Shown: positions 43,645 to 52,691, counted from the first letter of the stretch. The stretch is 52,691 nucleotides of DNA from Neobacillus cucumis (GCF_002860255.1 NZ_PGVE01000080.1:1-52691); one strand, 5' to 3'. Notes: a model not told the origin generated them from the sequence alone. Numbers and translations: made by a program.

Positions 43645-44241
43645 GTGGGGTGGATGTACCCTCTCCTGTCTAACCGGTCTGTGTTAAAGCTATTACTGCT
43701 TGTAAATATTGCGGGGACAATCTATGGATACTATTGGTACGGGTGGCAGTTAAAGGAGACACCGCCTGTGTTCCTTGCTTTTGTTCCTGACAGCCCGACT
43801 GCAAGTCTATTTTTCGTTTTTGTATTGTTAGCTTTCCTATTAAAAAAGAATTGGCCTTTACTGGAGTCTCTAGCAATGGTAACTCTATTTAAATACGGGA
43901 TTTGGGCTGTTGTTATGAACCTGCTCGTTTTATTTTTCCAAGGGGAGCTGGATTGGATCGGGTATATGTTGATTTTTTCTCATTTAGCTATGGCAGTACA
44001 AGGTATTCTTTATGCCCCATTCTATCGTTTTAAGGCGTGGCATTTAATTGTAACTGCGATTTGGACACTTCATAATGACATTATTGATTATGTCTTCTTT
44101 ATGATGCCAAGCTATCAAATGCTAAATAAATTTATGCCGCAAATAGGCTATTTTACATTTTGGCTTTCCTGGATTTCCATAGGCATTGCCTATTATCTTG
44201 GAATGAGGCCTAGTCGCTTTAAACTAAAAATTAATAATTGA
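43645..44241 (+). CDS. ypjA: YpjA, DUF1405 membrane protein
   Basis: A 198-residue protein with about six membrane helices, DUF1405 family, matching B. subtilis YpjA downstream of qcrC. Function unknown. Start GTG 43645 with AAAGGGGGAG upstream. Confidence 0.85.
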   Translation: MGWMYPLLSNRSVLKLLLLVNIAGTIYGYYWYGWQLKETPPVFLAFVPDSPTASLFFVFVLLAFLLKKNWPLLESLAMVTLFKYGIWAVVMNLLVLFFQGELDWIGYMLIFSHLAMAVQGILYAPFYRFKAWHLIVTAIWTLHNDIIDYVFFMMPSYQMLNKFMPQIGYFTFWLSWISIGIAYYLGMRPSRFKLKINN

Positions 44242-44267
44242 AATTGGTCTAACCTTGTCCAACCTTA

Positions 44268-44275
44268 CATACATT
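44268..44275 (+). promoter_or_regulatory. Possible sigma-E -10 element for ypjB
   Basis: CATACATT fits the sigma-E -10 consensus; the -35 candidate TCTAAC 14 bp upstream is poor. YpjB is a sporulation-annotated family, which is the main support. Confidence 0.3.
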
Positions 44276-44303
44276 TTATTAGTATTGAAAGGGGGGACAA
44301 GGA

Positions 44304-45098
44304 TTGAAATTTAGATGGTTATATTTTTTAGCAATTATCATGATGCTCACTCCCATATCTGTTTATGCAGAACAGCAATCGCCAATGGAGAAGCTTGATG
44401 ATATCTCTGATGAAGCTCTCCAAATGGTGAAGTTTCAAAGATATGAAGATGCAAAAAAATTACTTGATTATTTTTCTGACCAGTTTACAAGCATTACTGG
44501 AACAGAGGAACCGCTTTCGATGGATGAAGTAAGAATTGTTAATACTTCACATGATGAAGCAATGGAAGCTGCAGTTAGTCCTAATATGAAATATGAGGAA
44601 AGATTAAATAAACTAACGAAGTTCCGTCTTGTTATTGATGCTTTAGCAACGAGTCATCAACCCTTATGGACAGAAATGGAAGGACAAGTCATGTCTGCCT
44701 TTCACCAAGCAAAAGAAGCAGCAGTAATGGGTGATAGTGCCCATTTTTATACAAATTTTAACACATTTTTATCATTATATAATGTTATTTACCCAAGTAT
44801 GAAAATAGATGTGCCTGTGGAAAATATTCAAAGAATAGATGCAAGGATAGATTATATTAATGAATATCGATCACAAGTTCTTAGTGATGCTAAGAGCCAG
44901 CAAGAGCTGGATGCACTTGACACTGACTTAAAAAACCTTTTTGCTAATATGGAAGATGATGAAGCTGATCCATCGTTATGGTGGGTGATTATTTCTACAG
45001 GAAGCATTATTATCATGACATTATCATATGTGGGCTGGAGAAAGTATCAAGGAGACAAAGAACTGAAGAAGAACCGATCAAGAGACTTAAAAGATTGA
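44304..45098 (+). CDS. ypjB: Sporulation protein YpjB
   Basis: A 264-residue protein with a signal peptide (about residues 1-23, ending VYA-EQQ) and one membrane helix near the C-terminus (about 225-247), followed by a basic tail (KKNRSRDLK). The external part is helical. It matches the YpjB sporulation family in size and position. Precise role unknown. Start TTG 44304 with GGGGGGACAAGG upstream. Confidence 0.85.
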   Translation: MKFRWLYFLAIIMMLTPISVYAEQQSPMEKLDDISDEALQMVKFQRYEDAKKLLDYFSDQFTSITGTEEPLSMDEVRIVNTSHDEAMEAAVSPNMKYEERLNKLTKFRLVIDALATSHQPLWTEMEGQVMSAFHQAKEAAVMGDSAHFYTNFNTFLSLYNVIYPSMKIDVPVENIQRIDARIDYINEYRSQVLSDAKSQQELDALDTDLKNLFANMEDDEADPSLWWVIISTGSIIIMTLSYVGWRKYQGDKELKKNRSRDLKD

Positions 45099-45155
45099 CG
45101 CGTCTAATCGGCTGGACATATACTGATAACATCATGAGCTGATTTGGAGGATATT

Positions 45156-45833
45156 ATGTATCTTATTTACTTTGCTATTATCGTTTTAATTCCTTTATGG
45201 GCACAAATGAGAGTGAAAAATACTTTTGCCAAGTTTTCACGTGTTCCAACTTCGACATATCGAAGAGGGGCTGACGTTGCAAGGGAAATTCTAAATGCAA
45301 ATGGCTTATATAATGTTGCGGTTGAAGAAGGGCGTGGTTATTTAAGTGACCATTACGACCCAAGAAGTAAAACCGTTCGACTTTCACCGGAAAATTATCA
45401 TGGGAATTCAATTGCGGCTGCTGCAGTTGCTGCCCATGAATGTGGACATGCTATTCAGGATGGAGAAGGCTATGCATTCCTTCGATTTCGTCACGCTTTA
45501 GTCCCTGTTGCAAATTTAGGATCAAACGCGTCGTGGGTTCTCATTATGATTGGAATATTTGCTCATTTAAGCGGGTTTCTTTTACTTGGGATTATCTTCA
45601 TGGCGGCTGCGGTTCTATTTCAAATAGTTACACTGCCAGTTGAATTTAATGCTTCAAACCGAGCCATGAATCAGGTGGTTTCTCTTGGATTAATAGGTAA
45701 TCGTGAACAAAGAGAAGCGAGAAAAGTATTGAATGCTGCTGCACTTACTTATGTAGCCGCCGCAGCTGTAGCTGTCCTAGAGCTATTAAGACTAGTTTTC
45801 ATATTCACAGGAATGAATAGGAATGATGATTAG
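45156..45833 (+). CDS. YugP-like zinc metallopeptidase
   Basis: A 225-residue membrane protein with the zinc motif HECGH in VAAHECGHAIQDGE (near residue 92) and about four membrane helices. It has the size of B. subtilis YugP, which lies elsewhere in that genome, so I leave the symbol blank. Substrate unknown. ATG 45156 has TTTGGAGG upstream; TTG 45144 is part of that site. Confidence 0.85.
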   Translation: MYLIYFAIIVLIPLWAQMRVKNTFAKFSRVPTSTYRRGADVAREILNANGLYNVAVEEGRGYLSDHYDPRSKTVRLSPENYHGNSIAAAAVAAHECGHAIQDGEGYAFLRFRHALVPVANLGSNASWVLIMIGIFAHLSGFLLLGIIFMAAAVLFQIVTLPVEFNASNRAMNQVVSLGLIGNREQREARKVLNAAALTYVAAAAVAVLELLRLVFIFTGMNRNDD

Positions 45834-45834
45834 A

Positions 45835-45867
45835 AAAATGTCCTCATAAAATGGGGACATTTTTCTT
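45835..45867. terminator. Convergent terminator between the peptidase gene and ypjC
   Basis: AAAAATGTCC pairs with GGACATTTTT and carries T runs in both directions. Confidence 0.8.
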
Positions 45868-46740
45868 TTATTCTCCAATTGGCATTTTATTTTCATCAAG
45901 GGTAAAACCTTCACCATGTACATCATGAACAACAGAGATAGAAACGAAGGCATGTGGATCAATAGAGGTAATTAGATTTTTCAAACGGATAATTTCATTC
46001 CGCGCTACAACACAATATAGTACTTCACGTTCGTTTTTTGTATATGAACCATATGCTTTAAGAGCAGTGACGCCGCGGTCCATTTCAGCCATTATTTTTT
46101 CTGCAATTTGCTCGTTTTGATCAGAAATAATTATAGCTCCTCTTGCCGAGTAGGCTCCCTCCTGAATAAAATCAATGACTCTAGCTCCAACAAAAACAGC
46201 CACCAGTGTATACATGGCTTGTTTATAATTTAAGTATGTAAACCATGAAAGGGCTATTACACAGGCATCAAATAGAAACATTGTTTTCCCCATGTTCCAT
46301 CCTGCATACTTTTGTACGAGCCGGGCGATGATATCTACTCCGCCGGTTGTCCCGCCAAAACGAAAAATAATTCCTAATCCTATCCCAGTCAAAACACCAG
46401 CAAACAAGGCTGCTAAGGTTAAATCGTGTTCAAGAGGCATTTCAATTGTATGGCGCTGAAAAATCCATAAAGAAACAGAAACACCAACGGTACCAATGAT
46501 CGTGTATAAAAATGCATTCCTGCCCAATAGCTTCCATCCTATAAAAAATAAAGGAATATTAAGTATTAAGTTCGTATAGGATGGATCCCATTTAAACAAA
46601 AAATAGAAGAGAAGGGTAATTCCTGTAAACCCACCCTCAGCTAGTTTATTTTGCATATTAAAATTAACGAGACCGAATGACATTATGGCGGAACCTATTA
46701 GGATAAAAAGGATGTTTTTAAGCTTAAGTCCCATTATCAT
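45868..46740 (-). CDS. ypjC: YpjC, YitT-family membrane protein
   Basis: A 290-residue protein with about five membrane helices followed by a soluble C-terminal domain (about 210-290, the DUF2179-type segment), matching the YitT family and B. subtilis YpjC in size and position. Its function is not known to me. ATG 46740 has GAGGTG upstream. It is opposite in direction to its neighbours, as in B. subtilis. Confidence 0.88.
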   Translation of the reverse strand: MIMGLKLKNILFILIGSAIMSFGLVNFNMQNKLAEGGFTGITLLFYFLFKWDPSYTNLILNIPLFFIGWKLLGRNAFLYTIIGTVGVSVSLWIFQRHTIEMPLEHDLTLAALFAGVLTGIGLGIIFRFGGTTGGVDIIARLVQKYAGWNMGKTMFLFDACVIALSWFTYLNYKQAMYTLVAVFVGARVIDFIQEGAYSARGAIIISDQNEQIAEKIMAEMDRGVTALKAYGSYTKNEREVLYCVVARNEIIRLKNLITSIDPHAFVSISVVHDVHGEGFTLDENKMPIGE

Positions 46741-46925
46741 AGTTATTTTCACCTCTTTCTCTTTTATGGCGGTTCTAATTATAACGAATTAGGCAGATAA
46801 GAGCAATGAGAGGGAGGAAAACAGCTTGTTTTAAAGCGAAAACATTTGTAAATCTGTCGTAATTTAGCTAACATTAAAAAGAATAAATATAAGCAAAATG
46901 CCCGTTCGAAGATGAGGTGGAGAGA

Positions 46926-47270
46926 ATGACTAACGGGAAGTCTATGAAGGAACTTCAAGAAGAGGTAGATACATACATAAGTCAATTTAAAGAAGGTTAC
47001 TTTAGCCCTTTAGCCATGCTTGCAAGACTTACGGAGGAGCTTGGTGAATTGGCTAGAGAAGTAAATCATTATTATGGTGAAAAACCTAAGAAATCGACGG
47101 AAACAGAAAAAGCGATTGAAGAGGAACTTGGAGATCTGCTTTTTGTAATGATTTGTTTTGCTAATTCCTTAAACATTGATTTAGAAGAAGCTCATGATTT
47201 TGTCATGAATAAATTTAACACCAGAGATAAAAACCGTTGGACTAGAATTGATCAAGAAAGTGTGGAGTGA
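46926..47270 (+). CDS. ypjD: YpjD, MazG-like nucleotide pyrophosphohydrolase
   Basis: A 114-residue protein of the MazG/dUTPase-like superfamily. The metal-binding pattern EELGELAREVNHYYG and EEELGDLLFV is clear. It likely cleaves a nucleoside triphosphate to monophosphate and pyrophosphate; the exact substrate is unknown. ATG 46926 has GAGGTGGAG upstream. It precedes dapB by four bases. Confidence 0.9.
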   Translation: MTNGKSMKELQEEVDTYISQFKEGYFSPLAMLARLTEELGELAREVNHYYGEKPKKSTETEKAIEEELGDLLFVMICFANSLNIDLEEAHDFVMNKFNTRDKNRWTRIDQESVE

Positions 47271-47274
47271 AGAA

Positions 47275-48078
47275 ATGGATACAATTAAAATTATCATTGC
47301 AGGTCCACGAGGCCGTATGGGCAGTGAGGCAGTGAAATTAGTTACCAATACAGAACATTTTGAATTAGTAGCAGCTGTAGATCATAAACATGATGGATTA
47401 ATGCTTAGTGATGTGGAAGGATTTCAATCCATTGGTAATGTACCTATTTATTCCAATATTGAAAAATGTCTACAAAATATAGAAGCAGATGTATTAATTG
47501 ACTTAACAACTCCAGAGGTGGGCATGTATCACGCAAGAACTGCACTGGAACATAATGTACGGCCAGTTGTAGGGACAACAGGTTTTACAAAACAAGATTT
47601 AGAGGAGCTGGAGCGGCTTTGTTTTGAAAAAGAACTTGGTTGTATCATTGCACCAAACTTTGCAATTGGTGCGGTCCTCATGATGAAATTTTCACAAATG
47701 GCAGCAAAATACATGGATGATGTGGAGATAATTGAATTGCATCATGACCAAAAGCTTGATGCTCCATCTGGGACAGCCGTTAAAACAGCAGAAATGATTT
47801 CAGCTGTAAGGGAAGCAAAACAACAAGGTCACCCTAATGAAAAAGAAACAATACAAGGTGCTAGAGGCGCAGAATTCGATGGGATGCATATTCACTCTGT
47901 CAGATTACCGGGTCTGATTGCTCACCAGCAGGTTTTATTTGGTTCTGATGGACAAACATTAACGATTCGTCACGATTCTTATAACCGCGGATCCTTTATG
48001 TCAGGTGTCAAAGTAGCAGTTGAAACAGTTATGAAGAACAATACATTTGTATACGGACTTGAAAATATTTTAGGTTAG
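47275..48078 (+). CDS. dapB: 4-hydroxy-tetrahydrodipicolinate reductase
   Basis: A 267-residue enzyme of lysine and dipicolinate synthesis, also needed for peptidoglycan and spore core. NAD(P)-binding IAGPRGRMGSEAV, catalytic ELHHDQKLDAPSGTAVKTAE and VVGTTGF are present. ATG 47275 gives the family length; GGAGTGA is upstream. Confidence 0.96.
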   Translation: MDTIKIIIAGPRGRMGSEAVKLVTNTEHFELVAAVDHKHDGLMLSDVEGFQSIGNVPIYSNIEKCLQNIEADVLIDLTTPEVGMYHARTALEHNVRPVVGTTGFTKQDLEELERLCFEKELGCIIAPNFAIGAVLMMKFSQMAAKYMDDVEIIELHHDQKLDAPSGTAVKTAEMISAVREAKQQGHPNEKETIQGARGAEFDGMHIHSVRLPGLIAHQQVLFGSDGQTLTIRHDSYNRGSFMSGVKVAVETVMKNNTFVYGLENILG

Positions 48079-48088
48079 GAGCACGGAT

Positions 48089-48511
48089 ATGAATATTGCA
48101 TTAATAGCACATGACCAAAAGAAAAATGACTTAGTTCAATTTGTTACAGCTTACAAGGACATTTTTGCAAAACATGCCCTATTTGCTACAGGAACGACAG
48201 GCTCTAGAATTAATGAGGCTACGGGATTGGATGTAACTCGTTTCAAATCGGGACCTTTAGGCGGAGACCAAGAAATAGGGGCATTGATTGCCAAAAATCA
48301 AATGGATGCCATTTTCTTTTTCCGTGATCCGTTAACCGCACAGCCGCATGAACCTGATGTGACGGCTCTAGTAAGACTTTGTGATGTCTATTCTATTCCA
48401 CTTGCGACAAATATGGGAACAGCAGAATTGCTCATACGAGGATTAGAAATGGGATTGTTAGAGTGGAGAAATGTAGTTAAAGAGAATGGTGATGTTAATG
48501 GAGAAAAATAG
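48089..48511 (+). CDS. mgsA: Methylglyoxal synthase
   Basis: A 140-residue enzyme converting dihydroxyacetone phosphate to methylglyoxal. Motifs: IAHDQKKNDLVQF, TGTTGSRI, GPLGGDQEIGALIA and FFRDPLTAQPHEPD. Its 3' end overlaps bshB1. Bacillithiol made by the following genes helps detoxify methylglyoxal, so the grouping is sensible. Confidence 0.95.
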   Translation: MNIALIAHDQKKNDLVQFVTAYKDIFAKHALFATGTTGSRINEATGLDVTRFKSGPLGGDQEIGALIAKNQMDAIFFFRDPLTAQPHEPDVTALVRLCDVYSIPLATNMGTAELLIRGLEMGLLEWRNVVKENGDVNGEK

Positions 48512-49223
48512 GTTACTTATCCTAGCATTTGGTGCACATGCCGATGATGTAGAAATTGGCATGGCTGGAACCATTGCGAAATTAGCGGGAGAGGGAAAAC
48601 AAATCGGTATTTGTGACTTAACCGACGCTGGTCTCTCCTCCAATGGAAATGTAGTGCTTAGGAAAGAAGAGGCAGCGAAGGCTGCTGATATCTTAGGTGT
48701 ATCAGTTCGAACTTCTTTAGCTTTTCCAGATAGAGGACTATTCCTTAAAGAAGAATATATCCAAAAGGTTGCAGAGATGATTCGGAGGTTCAAACCCCAA
48801 ATTGTATTTGCACCATTTTTGGAAGACCGGCATCCTGACCATGGGAATTGTGCCAAAATTGTAGAAGAAGCAGTATTTTCTGCGGGGATAAGAAAATACT
48901 CTACAAATGAATGGAATGAGCCACATCGTGTAGAAAAAATATATTTTTACATGATAAATGGTTTCCATAAACCTGATTTTACAATTGATATAACAGAGGC
49001 GATGGATAAGAAGGTAGCGGCATTACGTGCATATAAAAGTCAGTTTGAATTAACTGAAGAAAGTGTGCAAACGCCGCTTGTGAACGATTATATCGAAACA
49101 GTCGAGGCCAGGGAAAGAATGTTTGGAAAACTGGTCGGAGTAACATTTGCTGAGGGTTTCAAGACAAAAGTCCCACTTGTTTTGAAACATGATTTGCTAG
49201 GAGAAGAACCATGCGGAAACTAA
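48498..49223 (+). CDS. bshB1: Bacillithiol biosynthesis deacetylase BshB1
   Basis: A 241-residue zinc deacetylase of the LmbE family: AHADDVEIGMAG and HPDHGN are the metal motifs. It removes the acetyl group from GlcNAc-malate made by BshA. ATG 48498 has GGTGAT four bases upstream and overlaps mgsA; ATG 48486 and 48492 are alternatives. bshA overlaps its end. Confidence 0.95.
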   Translation: MEKNRLLILAFGAHADDVEIGMAGTIAKLAGEGKQIGICDLTDAGLSSNGNVVLRKEEAAKAADILGVSVRTSLAFPDRGLFLKEEYIQKVAEMIRRFKPQIVFAPFLEDRHPDHGNCAKIVEEAVFSAGIRKYSTNEWNEPHRVEKIYFYMINGFHKPDFTIDITEAMDKKVAALRAYKSQFELTEESVQTPLVNDYIETVEARERMFGKLVGVTFAEGFKTKVPLVLKHDLLGEEPCGN

Positions 49224-50338
49224 AAATAGGAATCACTTGTTACCCGACTGTAGGTGGATCTGGAGTAGTAGCAACCGAATTAGGGAAAATGCTTGCAGAA
49301 AAGGGACATGAAATTCACTTCATTTCTTCCAGTCTGCCTTTTCGTTTAAATAAGATGTACCATAATATTCATTACCACCAAGTAGAAGTAAATCAATATT
49401 CAGTTTTTCAATACCCTCCTTATGATATTGCATTAGCTAGTAAAATGGCTGAAGTGGCGAATCGTGAAAAATTGGACATTCTTCATGTCCATTATGCCAT
49501 TCCACATGCCGTATGTGCTATTTTGGCTAAACAGATGTGCAGCAGAGATATAAAGGTCGTTACAACTTTACACGGTACGGATATAACTGTTTTAGGCTAT
49601 GACCCATCATTAACAGATGCTATTAAGTTTGGTATTGAAAAATCAGATATTGTCACAGCTGTATCGCTTGCTTTGGTGAAACAAACCTATGAACTGATTA
49701 ATCCAGATAAGCAGATCGAGACAGTTTACAATTTTATTGATGAAAGGGTTTATCATAAAACAGAAGGTACCTCATTAAAAGCGCAATTACAGATTAAAGA
49801 AGATGAAAAAGTTATTATTCATGTCTCTAATTTCCGTCCTGTAAAGAGGGTCAGCGATGTAATTAAATCGTTTGCAAAAATTTCTGCGGCAATGCCGGCA
49901 AAGTTACTGCTGGTTGGTGACGGGCCAGAAATGACAATCGTATGTAAACTGGTAAAACAGCTTTCGTTAGAAGGAAAAGTTATCTTTTTAGGCAAACAAG
50001 AAAATTTAGAGGAATTATATTCCATTAGTGATTTAAAGCTATTGTTATCTGAAAAAGAGAGCTTTGGACTTGTTGCATTAGAGGCCATGGCATGTGGTGT
50101 TCCTTGTATTGGGACAAATGTTGGAGGAGTACCGGAAGTTATCCAAGATGGTGTATCTGGGTATATTTGCAGAGTTGGTGATATTGAGGATATCTCGCAA
50201 AAGGCAATTTCTGTCCTAAATGATTTTGACTTACATAGGAGTATGTCATTCCATTCATTGGAAACGGTAAAAACTAAATTTAAAGCGGACCAGATTGTTG
50301 AACAATATGAACAGCTTTACTGGAAGCTTTTGAATTAA
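49211..50338 (+). CDS. bshA: Bacillithiol biosynthesis glycosyltransferase BshA
   Basis: A 375-residue GT4 glycosyltransferase joining GlcNAc (from UDP-GlcNAc) to L-malate, first step of bacillithiol synthesis. GGSGVVATELG at the start and SEKESFGLVALEAMACGVPCIGTNVGG near residue 280 are the donor-site motifs. It overlaps bshB1 by 13 bases, with CTAGGAGAAG upstream. Confidence 0.96.
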   Translation: MRKLKIGITCYPTVGGSGVVATELGKMLAEKGHEIHFISSSLPFRLNKMYHNIHYHQVEVNQYSVFQYPPYDIALASKMAEVANREKLDILHVHYAIPHAVCAILAKQMCSRDIKVVTTLHGTDITVLGYDPSLTDAIKFGIEKSDIVTAVSLALVKQTYELINPDKQIETVYNFIDERVYHKTEGTSLKAQLQIKEDEKVIIHVSNFRPVKRVSDVIKSFAKISAAMPAKLLLVGDGPEMTIVCKLVKQLSLEGKVIFLGKQENLEELYSISDLKLLLSEKESFGLVALEAMACGVPCIGTNVGGVPEVIQDGVSGYICRVGDIEDISQKAISVLNDFDLHRSMSFHSLETVKTKFKADQIVEQYEQLYWKLLN

Positions 50339-50348
50339 GGTGAACGAA

Positions 50349-51548
50349 ATGATCGAACCCTTTTTATCAGCAATTCCGGTTATTAACCGGCTTGAGGCAT
50401 CAGGTTTTCAGGCCTATTTTGTTGGAGGGTCTGTAAGGGATTATCTTTTAAACAGACCAATCAGCGATGTGGATATCGCTACATCGGCCACACCCAATGA
50501 GGTGAAAGAAATATTTCAAAGAACGGTTGATATTGGGATTGAACATGGAACAGTACTGGTCCTTTTTCAAAATAAATCTTATGAAATTACAACCTTTAGG
50601 ACGGAAGGCGAATATCAAGATTTTCGCAGACCAAAAGAGGTTTCATTTATACGTAATCTTGATGATGACCTCAAACGCCGGGACTTTACAATGAATGCCA
50701 TTGCGATGGATCGCAAAGGAAAGCTCATTGACCCATATAATGGTCAATCTGCCATTCGAAATAAGATAATCCGGACTGTTGGCTCTGCAAATGAGCGATT
50801 CCAAGAAGATGCCTTAAGAATAATGAGAGCCATCCGATTTGTCAGTCAACTTTCTTTTTCAATTGAAGATGAGACACTTCAAGCAATAAAAAAACTTGTT
50901 CCATTATTAAAAAACATTGCGGTGGAACGGATAAAAGTAGAGTTTGAAAAATTACTTGTTGGAGAAAATGCTAATAATGCAATTTTAATACTGCTTCGAA
51001 CTGGTTTATTTGCTTATCTTCCCGGCATAAGAAATTATATAAGCCAAATGGAATCTTTCGCTTCCCTTTCTTTTAAAGGGTTAAAAAAAGTAGAAATGTG
51101 GTCTTTACTTCTTTTCTCTTTAAAACTTAACAATACGTCTGTGGAGGCCTTTTTACGAGAATGGAAGCTTCCTGTGAAGGAAATCAAGGAGATTCAACAA
51201 ATTTTATTTTTTTTAGAAAAAAGGCTGGAGCAGGAATGGACTGTTTACGATCTTTATTTAGCAGGAAGGAAAGTATTAATTTCCACTGAAAATCTATATG
51301 GAGTTCTAAAAGGTCTAACAAACATAGATTCTCTTACTCATTGGTTAAATTTATACGGGAGACTGCCTATAAAGCAGCGTAGCGATATGAAGGTAACGGG
51401 CAGGGATCTTATGGAGTGGCTGCATGCTGATGGAGGACCATGGTTAAGGGAGACTATTTTTAACATTGAGTGTGCCATCTTAGCAGGGGATGTCCCAAAT
51501 GATAAAGAAAAGATTAAGGAGTGGCTGATCAAGTGCAGTCAGAAATAA
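50349..51548 (+). CDS. cca: tRNA CCA-adding enzyme (nucleotidyltransferase)
   Basis: A 399-residue class-II CCA-adding enzyme that builds and repairs the tRNA 3' end. Motifs: GGSVRDYLLNRPISDVDIAT (catalytic aspartates), RRDFTMNAIAMD and ERFQEDALRIMRAIRFV. ATG 50349 has AAGGTGA upstream; GTG 50340 lies inside it. It overlaps birA. Confidence 0.95.
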   Translation: MIEPFLSAIPVINRLEASGFQAYFVGGSVRDYLLNRPISDVDIATSATPNEVKEIFQRTVDIGIEHGTVLVLFQNKSYEITTFRTEGEYQDFRRPKEVSFIRNLDDDLKRRDFTMNAIAMDRKGKLIDPYNGQSAIRNKIIRTVGSANERFQEDALRIMRAIRFVSQLSFSIEDETLQAIKKLVPLLKNIAVERIKVEFEKLLVGENANNAILILLRTGLFAYLPGIRNYISQMESFASLSFKGLKKVEMWSLLLFSLKLNNTSVEAFLREWKLPVKEIKEIQQILFFLEKRLEQEWTVYDLYLAGRKVLISTENLYGVLKGLTNIDSLTHWLNLYGRLPIKQRSDMKVTGRDLMEWLHADGGPWLRETIFNIECAILAGDVPNDKEKIKEWLIKCSQK

Positions 51549-52510
51549 GAAATAAACTGCTTGATGCTTTTACAAATGCTGGTGAAACCTTTCTCTCGGG
51601 GCAGTATTTAGCTGAACTAATTGGCTGCTCAAGAACGGCGGTTTGGAAGCATATGGAGGAATTGAGAAAAGAAGGATTTACATTAGAGGCTGTTAGAAAT
51701 AGGGGATATAGGATTGTCAAAACACCTGAAAACATTACACCTGACGAGATTAGACTTGGTCTCTTAACAAACTTTATTGGAAAGAATATCCATTTCGAAG
51801 AAAGTGTTGAATCAACGCAAAAAATTGCTCATCGCTTATCAAATGAGAGTGTACCGGAGGGAACAGTAGTTATCGCTGAAGAGCAGCGTTTAGGTAAAGG
51901 TAGAATGAACCGAAGCTGGCATTCACCAAAATATACCGGTATTTGGATGAGTTTAATTCTTAGACCGAATATTCCACTCACAAAAGCCCCTCAATTGACC
52001 CTTTTAACGGCGGTGGCAATTGTCCAGGCAATTGAAGAAGTAACAGGTTTGGAGCCGGAAATAAAATGGCCTAATGATATATTGATTAATGGTAAGAAAA
52101 TAACGGGTATCTTAACAGAGCTCCAGGCGGAAGCAGACCAGATTCATTCAGTTATTATTGGTACAGGAATTAATGTTAATCAAAAAAAAGAGGATTTCCC
52201 TCAAGAGCTTCATGAAAAAGCCAGCTCCCTTTCTATTGAGAAAGGGGAATCTATTTCCCGTGCGGAATTAATTAGGAGCATTTTCAAGCATTTTGAAAAA
52301 TTATATTTGTTATATTTAGAACAAGGTTTTTTCCCCATTAAACTATTATGGGAAGGATATGCTATTAGTATTGGAAAAAATCTGAAGGCGAGAACACTAA
52401 CAAATGTTATTGAGGGCAAAGCATTAGGAATTACCGACGATGGTGTTTTAAAACTCGAGGATAAAACAGGCATGATCCACCACATTTATTCAGCAGATAT
52501 TGAAATTTAA
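51533..52510 (+). CDS. birA: Biotin-protein ligase / biotin operon repressor BirA
   Basis: A 325-residue protein. The N-terminal winged-helix (about residues 1-60, CSRTAVWKHMEELRKEG) binds DNA; the ligase core has GKGRMNRSWHSP and KWPNDILINGKKITGIL. It attaches biotin to carboxylases and represses biotin genes. GTG 51533 gives the family length and has AAGGAG ten bases upstream; GTG 51521 is too close to that site. Overlaps cca. Confidence 0.95.
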   Translation: MQSEIRNKLLDAFTNAGETFLSGQYLAELIGCSRTAVWKHMEELRKEGFTLEAVRNRGYRIVKTPENITPDEIRLGLLTNFIGKNIHFEESVESTQKIAHRLSNESVPEGTVVIAEEQRLGKGRMNRSWHSPKYTGIWMSLILRPNIPLTKAPQLTLLTAVAIVQAIEEVTGLEPEIKWPNDILINGKKITGILTELQAEADQIHSVIIGTGINVNQKKEDFPQELHEKASSLSIEKGESISRAELIRSIFKHFEKLYLLYLEQGFFPIKLLWEGYAISIGKNLKARTLTNVIEGKALGITDDGVLKLEDKTGMIHHIYSADIEI

Positions 52511-52528
52511 CAATTGAATCAGAATGTC

Positions 52529-52561
52529 AGCGCAAGGACGATAATCGTTCTTGCGCTTTTC
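52529..52561 (+). terminator. Terminator after birA
   Basis: AGCGCAAG (52529-52536) pairs with CTTGCGCT (52550-52557), the stem continuing inward with ACGAT/ATCGT, followed by a short T run. Confidence 0.8.
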
Positions 52562-52562
52562 G

Positions 52563-52691
52563 TATTGTCTAGCTCCAGCGCCTAGCCCCTCGAGGTCATA
52601 AGCCGATCCGTCCAAAAGGTTAAAAAGCAACCTTTCGGCCGGCTCGTCTTATGCTTGTCGGGGCTGATCAAGGCGCTTGCGCTTTTCTGAT
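52563..52691. repeat. Structured intergenic repeat, copy 2 (window edge)
   Basis: The 101-bp core 52577-52677 has the same length as copy 1 and differs at eight positions. Arms AGCGCCT/AGGCGCT, AGCCCC/GGGGCT, CATAAG/CTTATG and AAAGGTT/AACCTTT are all kept; CACAAG/CTTGTG of copy 1 becomes CATAAG/CTTATG by changes on both sides. It lies right after the birA terminator. Confidence 0.85.

Noticed and set aside
1..52691. CRISPR array, prophage, insertion sequence, tRNA or rRNA genes
   Set aside because: No regularly spaced short repeats, no transposase or phage proteins, no tRNA/rRNA-like stretches were recognised. The only repeats are the structured intergenic units.

Overview
This window is chromosomal DNA from an endospore-forming, aerobic Bacillaceae (Bacillus/Neobacillus-like). 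The evidence is a low-G+C Gram-positive codon style, strong GGAGG-type ribosome binding sites, frequent TTG/GTG starts, spore genes (spoIVA, cotJABC, sleB-ypeB, prsW, ypjB), a menaquinol:cytochrome c reductase (qcrABC), bacillithiol genes (bshA, bshB1, ypdA) and TRAP (mtrB). Gene order closely follows the B. subtilis fer-to-birA segment, so most assignments rest on sequence and synteny together, recalled from memory without a database search.

Layout. 1-1 kb: FMN riboswitch and riboflavin transporter ribU. 1-5.7 kb: divergent ferredoxin fer, then ypbB-recS-ypbD-ypbE and ypbF. 5.7-7.6 kb: a cotJABC spore-coat operon on the minus strand and a CBS-ACT regulatory protein, an insertion relative to B. 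subtilis. 7.7-12.7 kb: ypbG, a MecA-type adaptor, glutamate dehydrogenase, bacillithiol-disulfide reductase and asparaginase. 12.8-16.1 kb: prsW, sleB-ypeB, ypfB. 16.3-19.9 kb: cmk-plsC-ypfD-fni. 20-24.7 kb: ypzI, yphA, der, gpsA, yphE, yphF. 25-31.5 kb: spoIVA, hbs, folE-mtrB, hepS-menG-hepT, ndk. 31.6-38.9 kb: aroC-aroB-aroH-hisC-tyrA-aroA (chorismate to Tyr/Phe/His) followed by an amidohydrolase-like gene. 38.9-45.1 kb: ypiA-ypiB, ypiF, qcrABC, ypjA, ypjB. 45.1-52.5 kb: yugP-like protease, ypjC (minus), ypjD-dapB-mgsA-bshB1-bshA-cca-birA.

How the genes work together. The aro block makes chorismate and channels it to prephenate, tyrosine/phenylalanine and histidinol-phosphate transamination. 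hepS/menG/hepT make menaquinone, which feeds the qcr complex. bshB1/bshA start bacillithiol synthesis and ypdA reduces its disulfide. spoIVA, cotJ, sleB/ypeB, prsW and ypjB act in spore building, germination or stress signalling.

I did not find a clearly new multi-gene system, CRISPR array, prophage or transposase. The most interesting items are a structured 101-bp intergenic repeat present in two full copies with a compensatory stem change plus one partial copy, all near 3' ends of genes; an amidohydrolase-like protein that seems to have lost its metal ligands; a near-identical 22-nt sigma-E-like promoter block in front of both ypbF and spoIVA; a YpbE lacking its LysM domain; and the absence of the trp operon, cheR and ypfA (motI) from places where B. 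subtilis has them.
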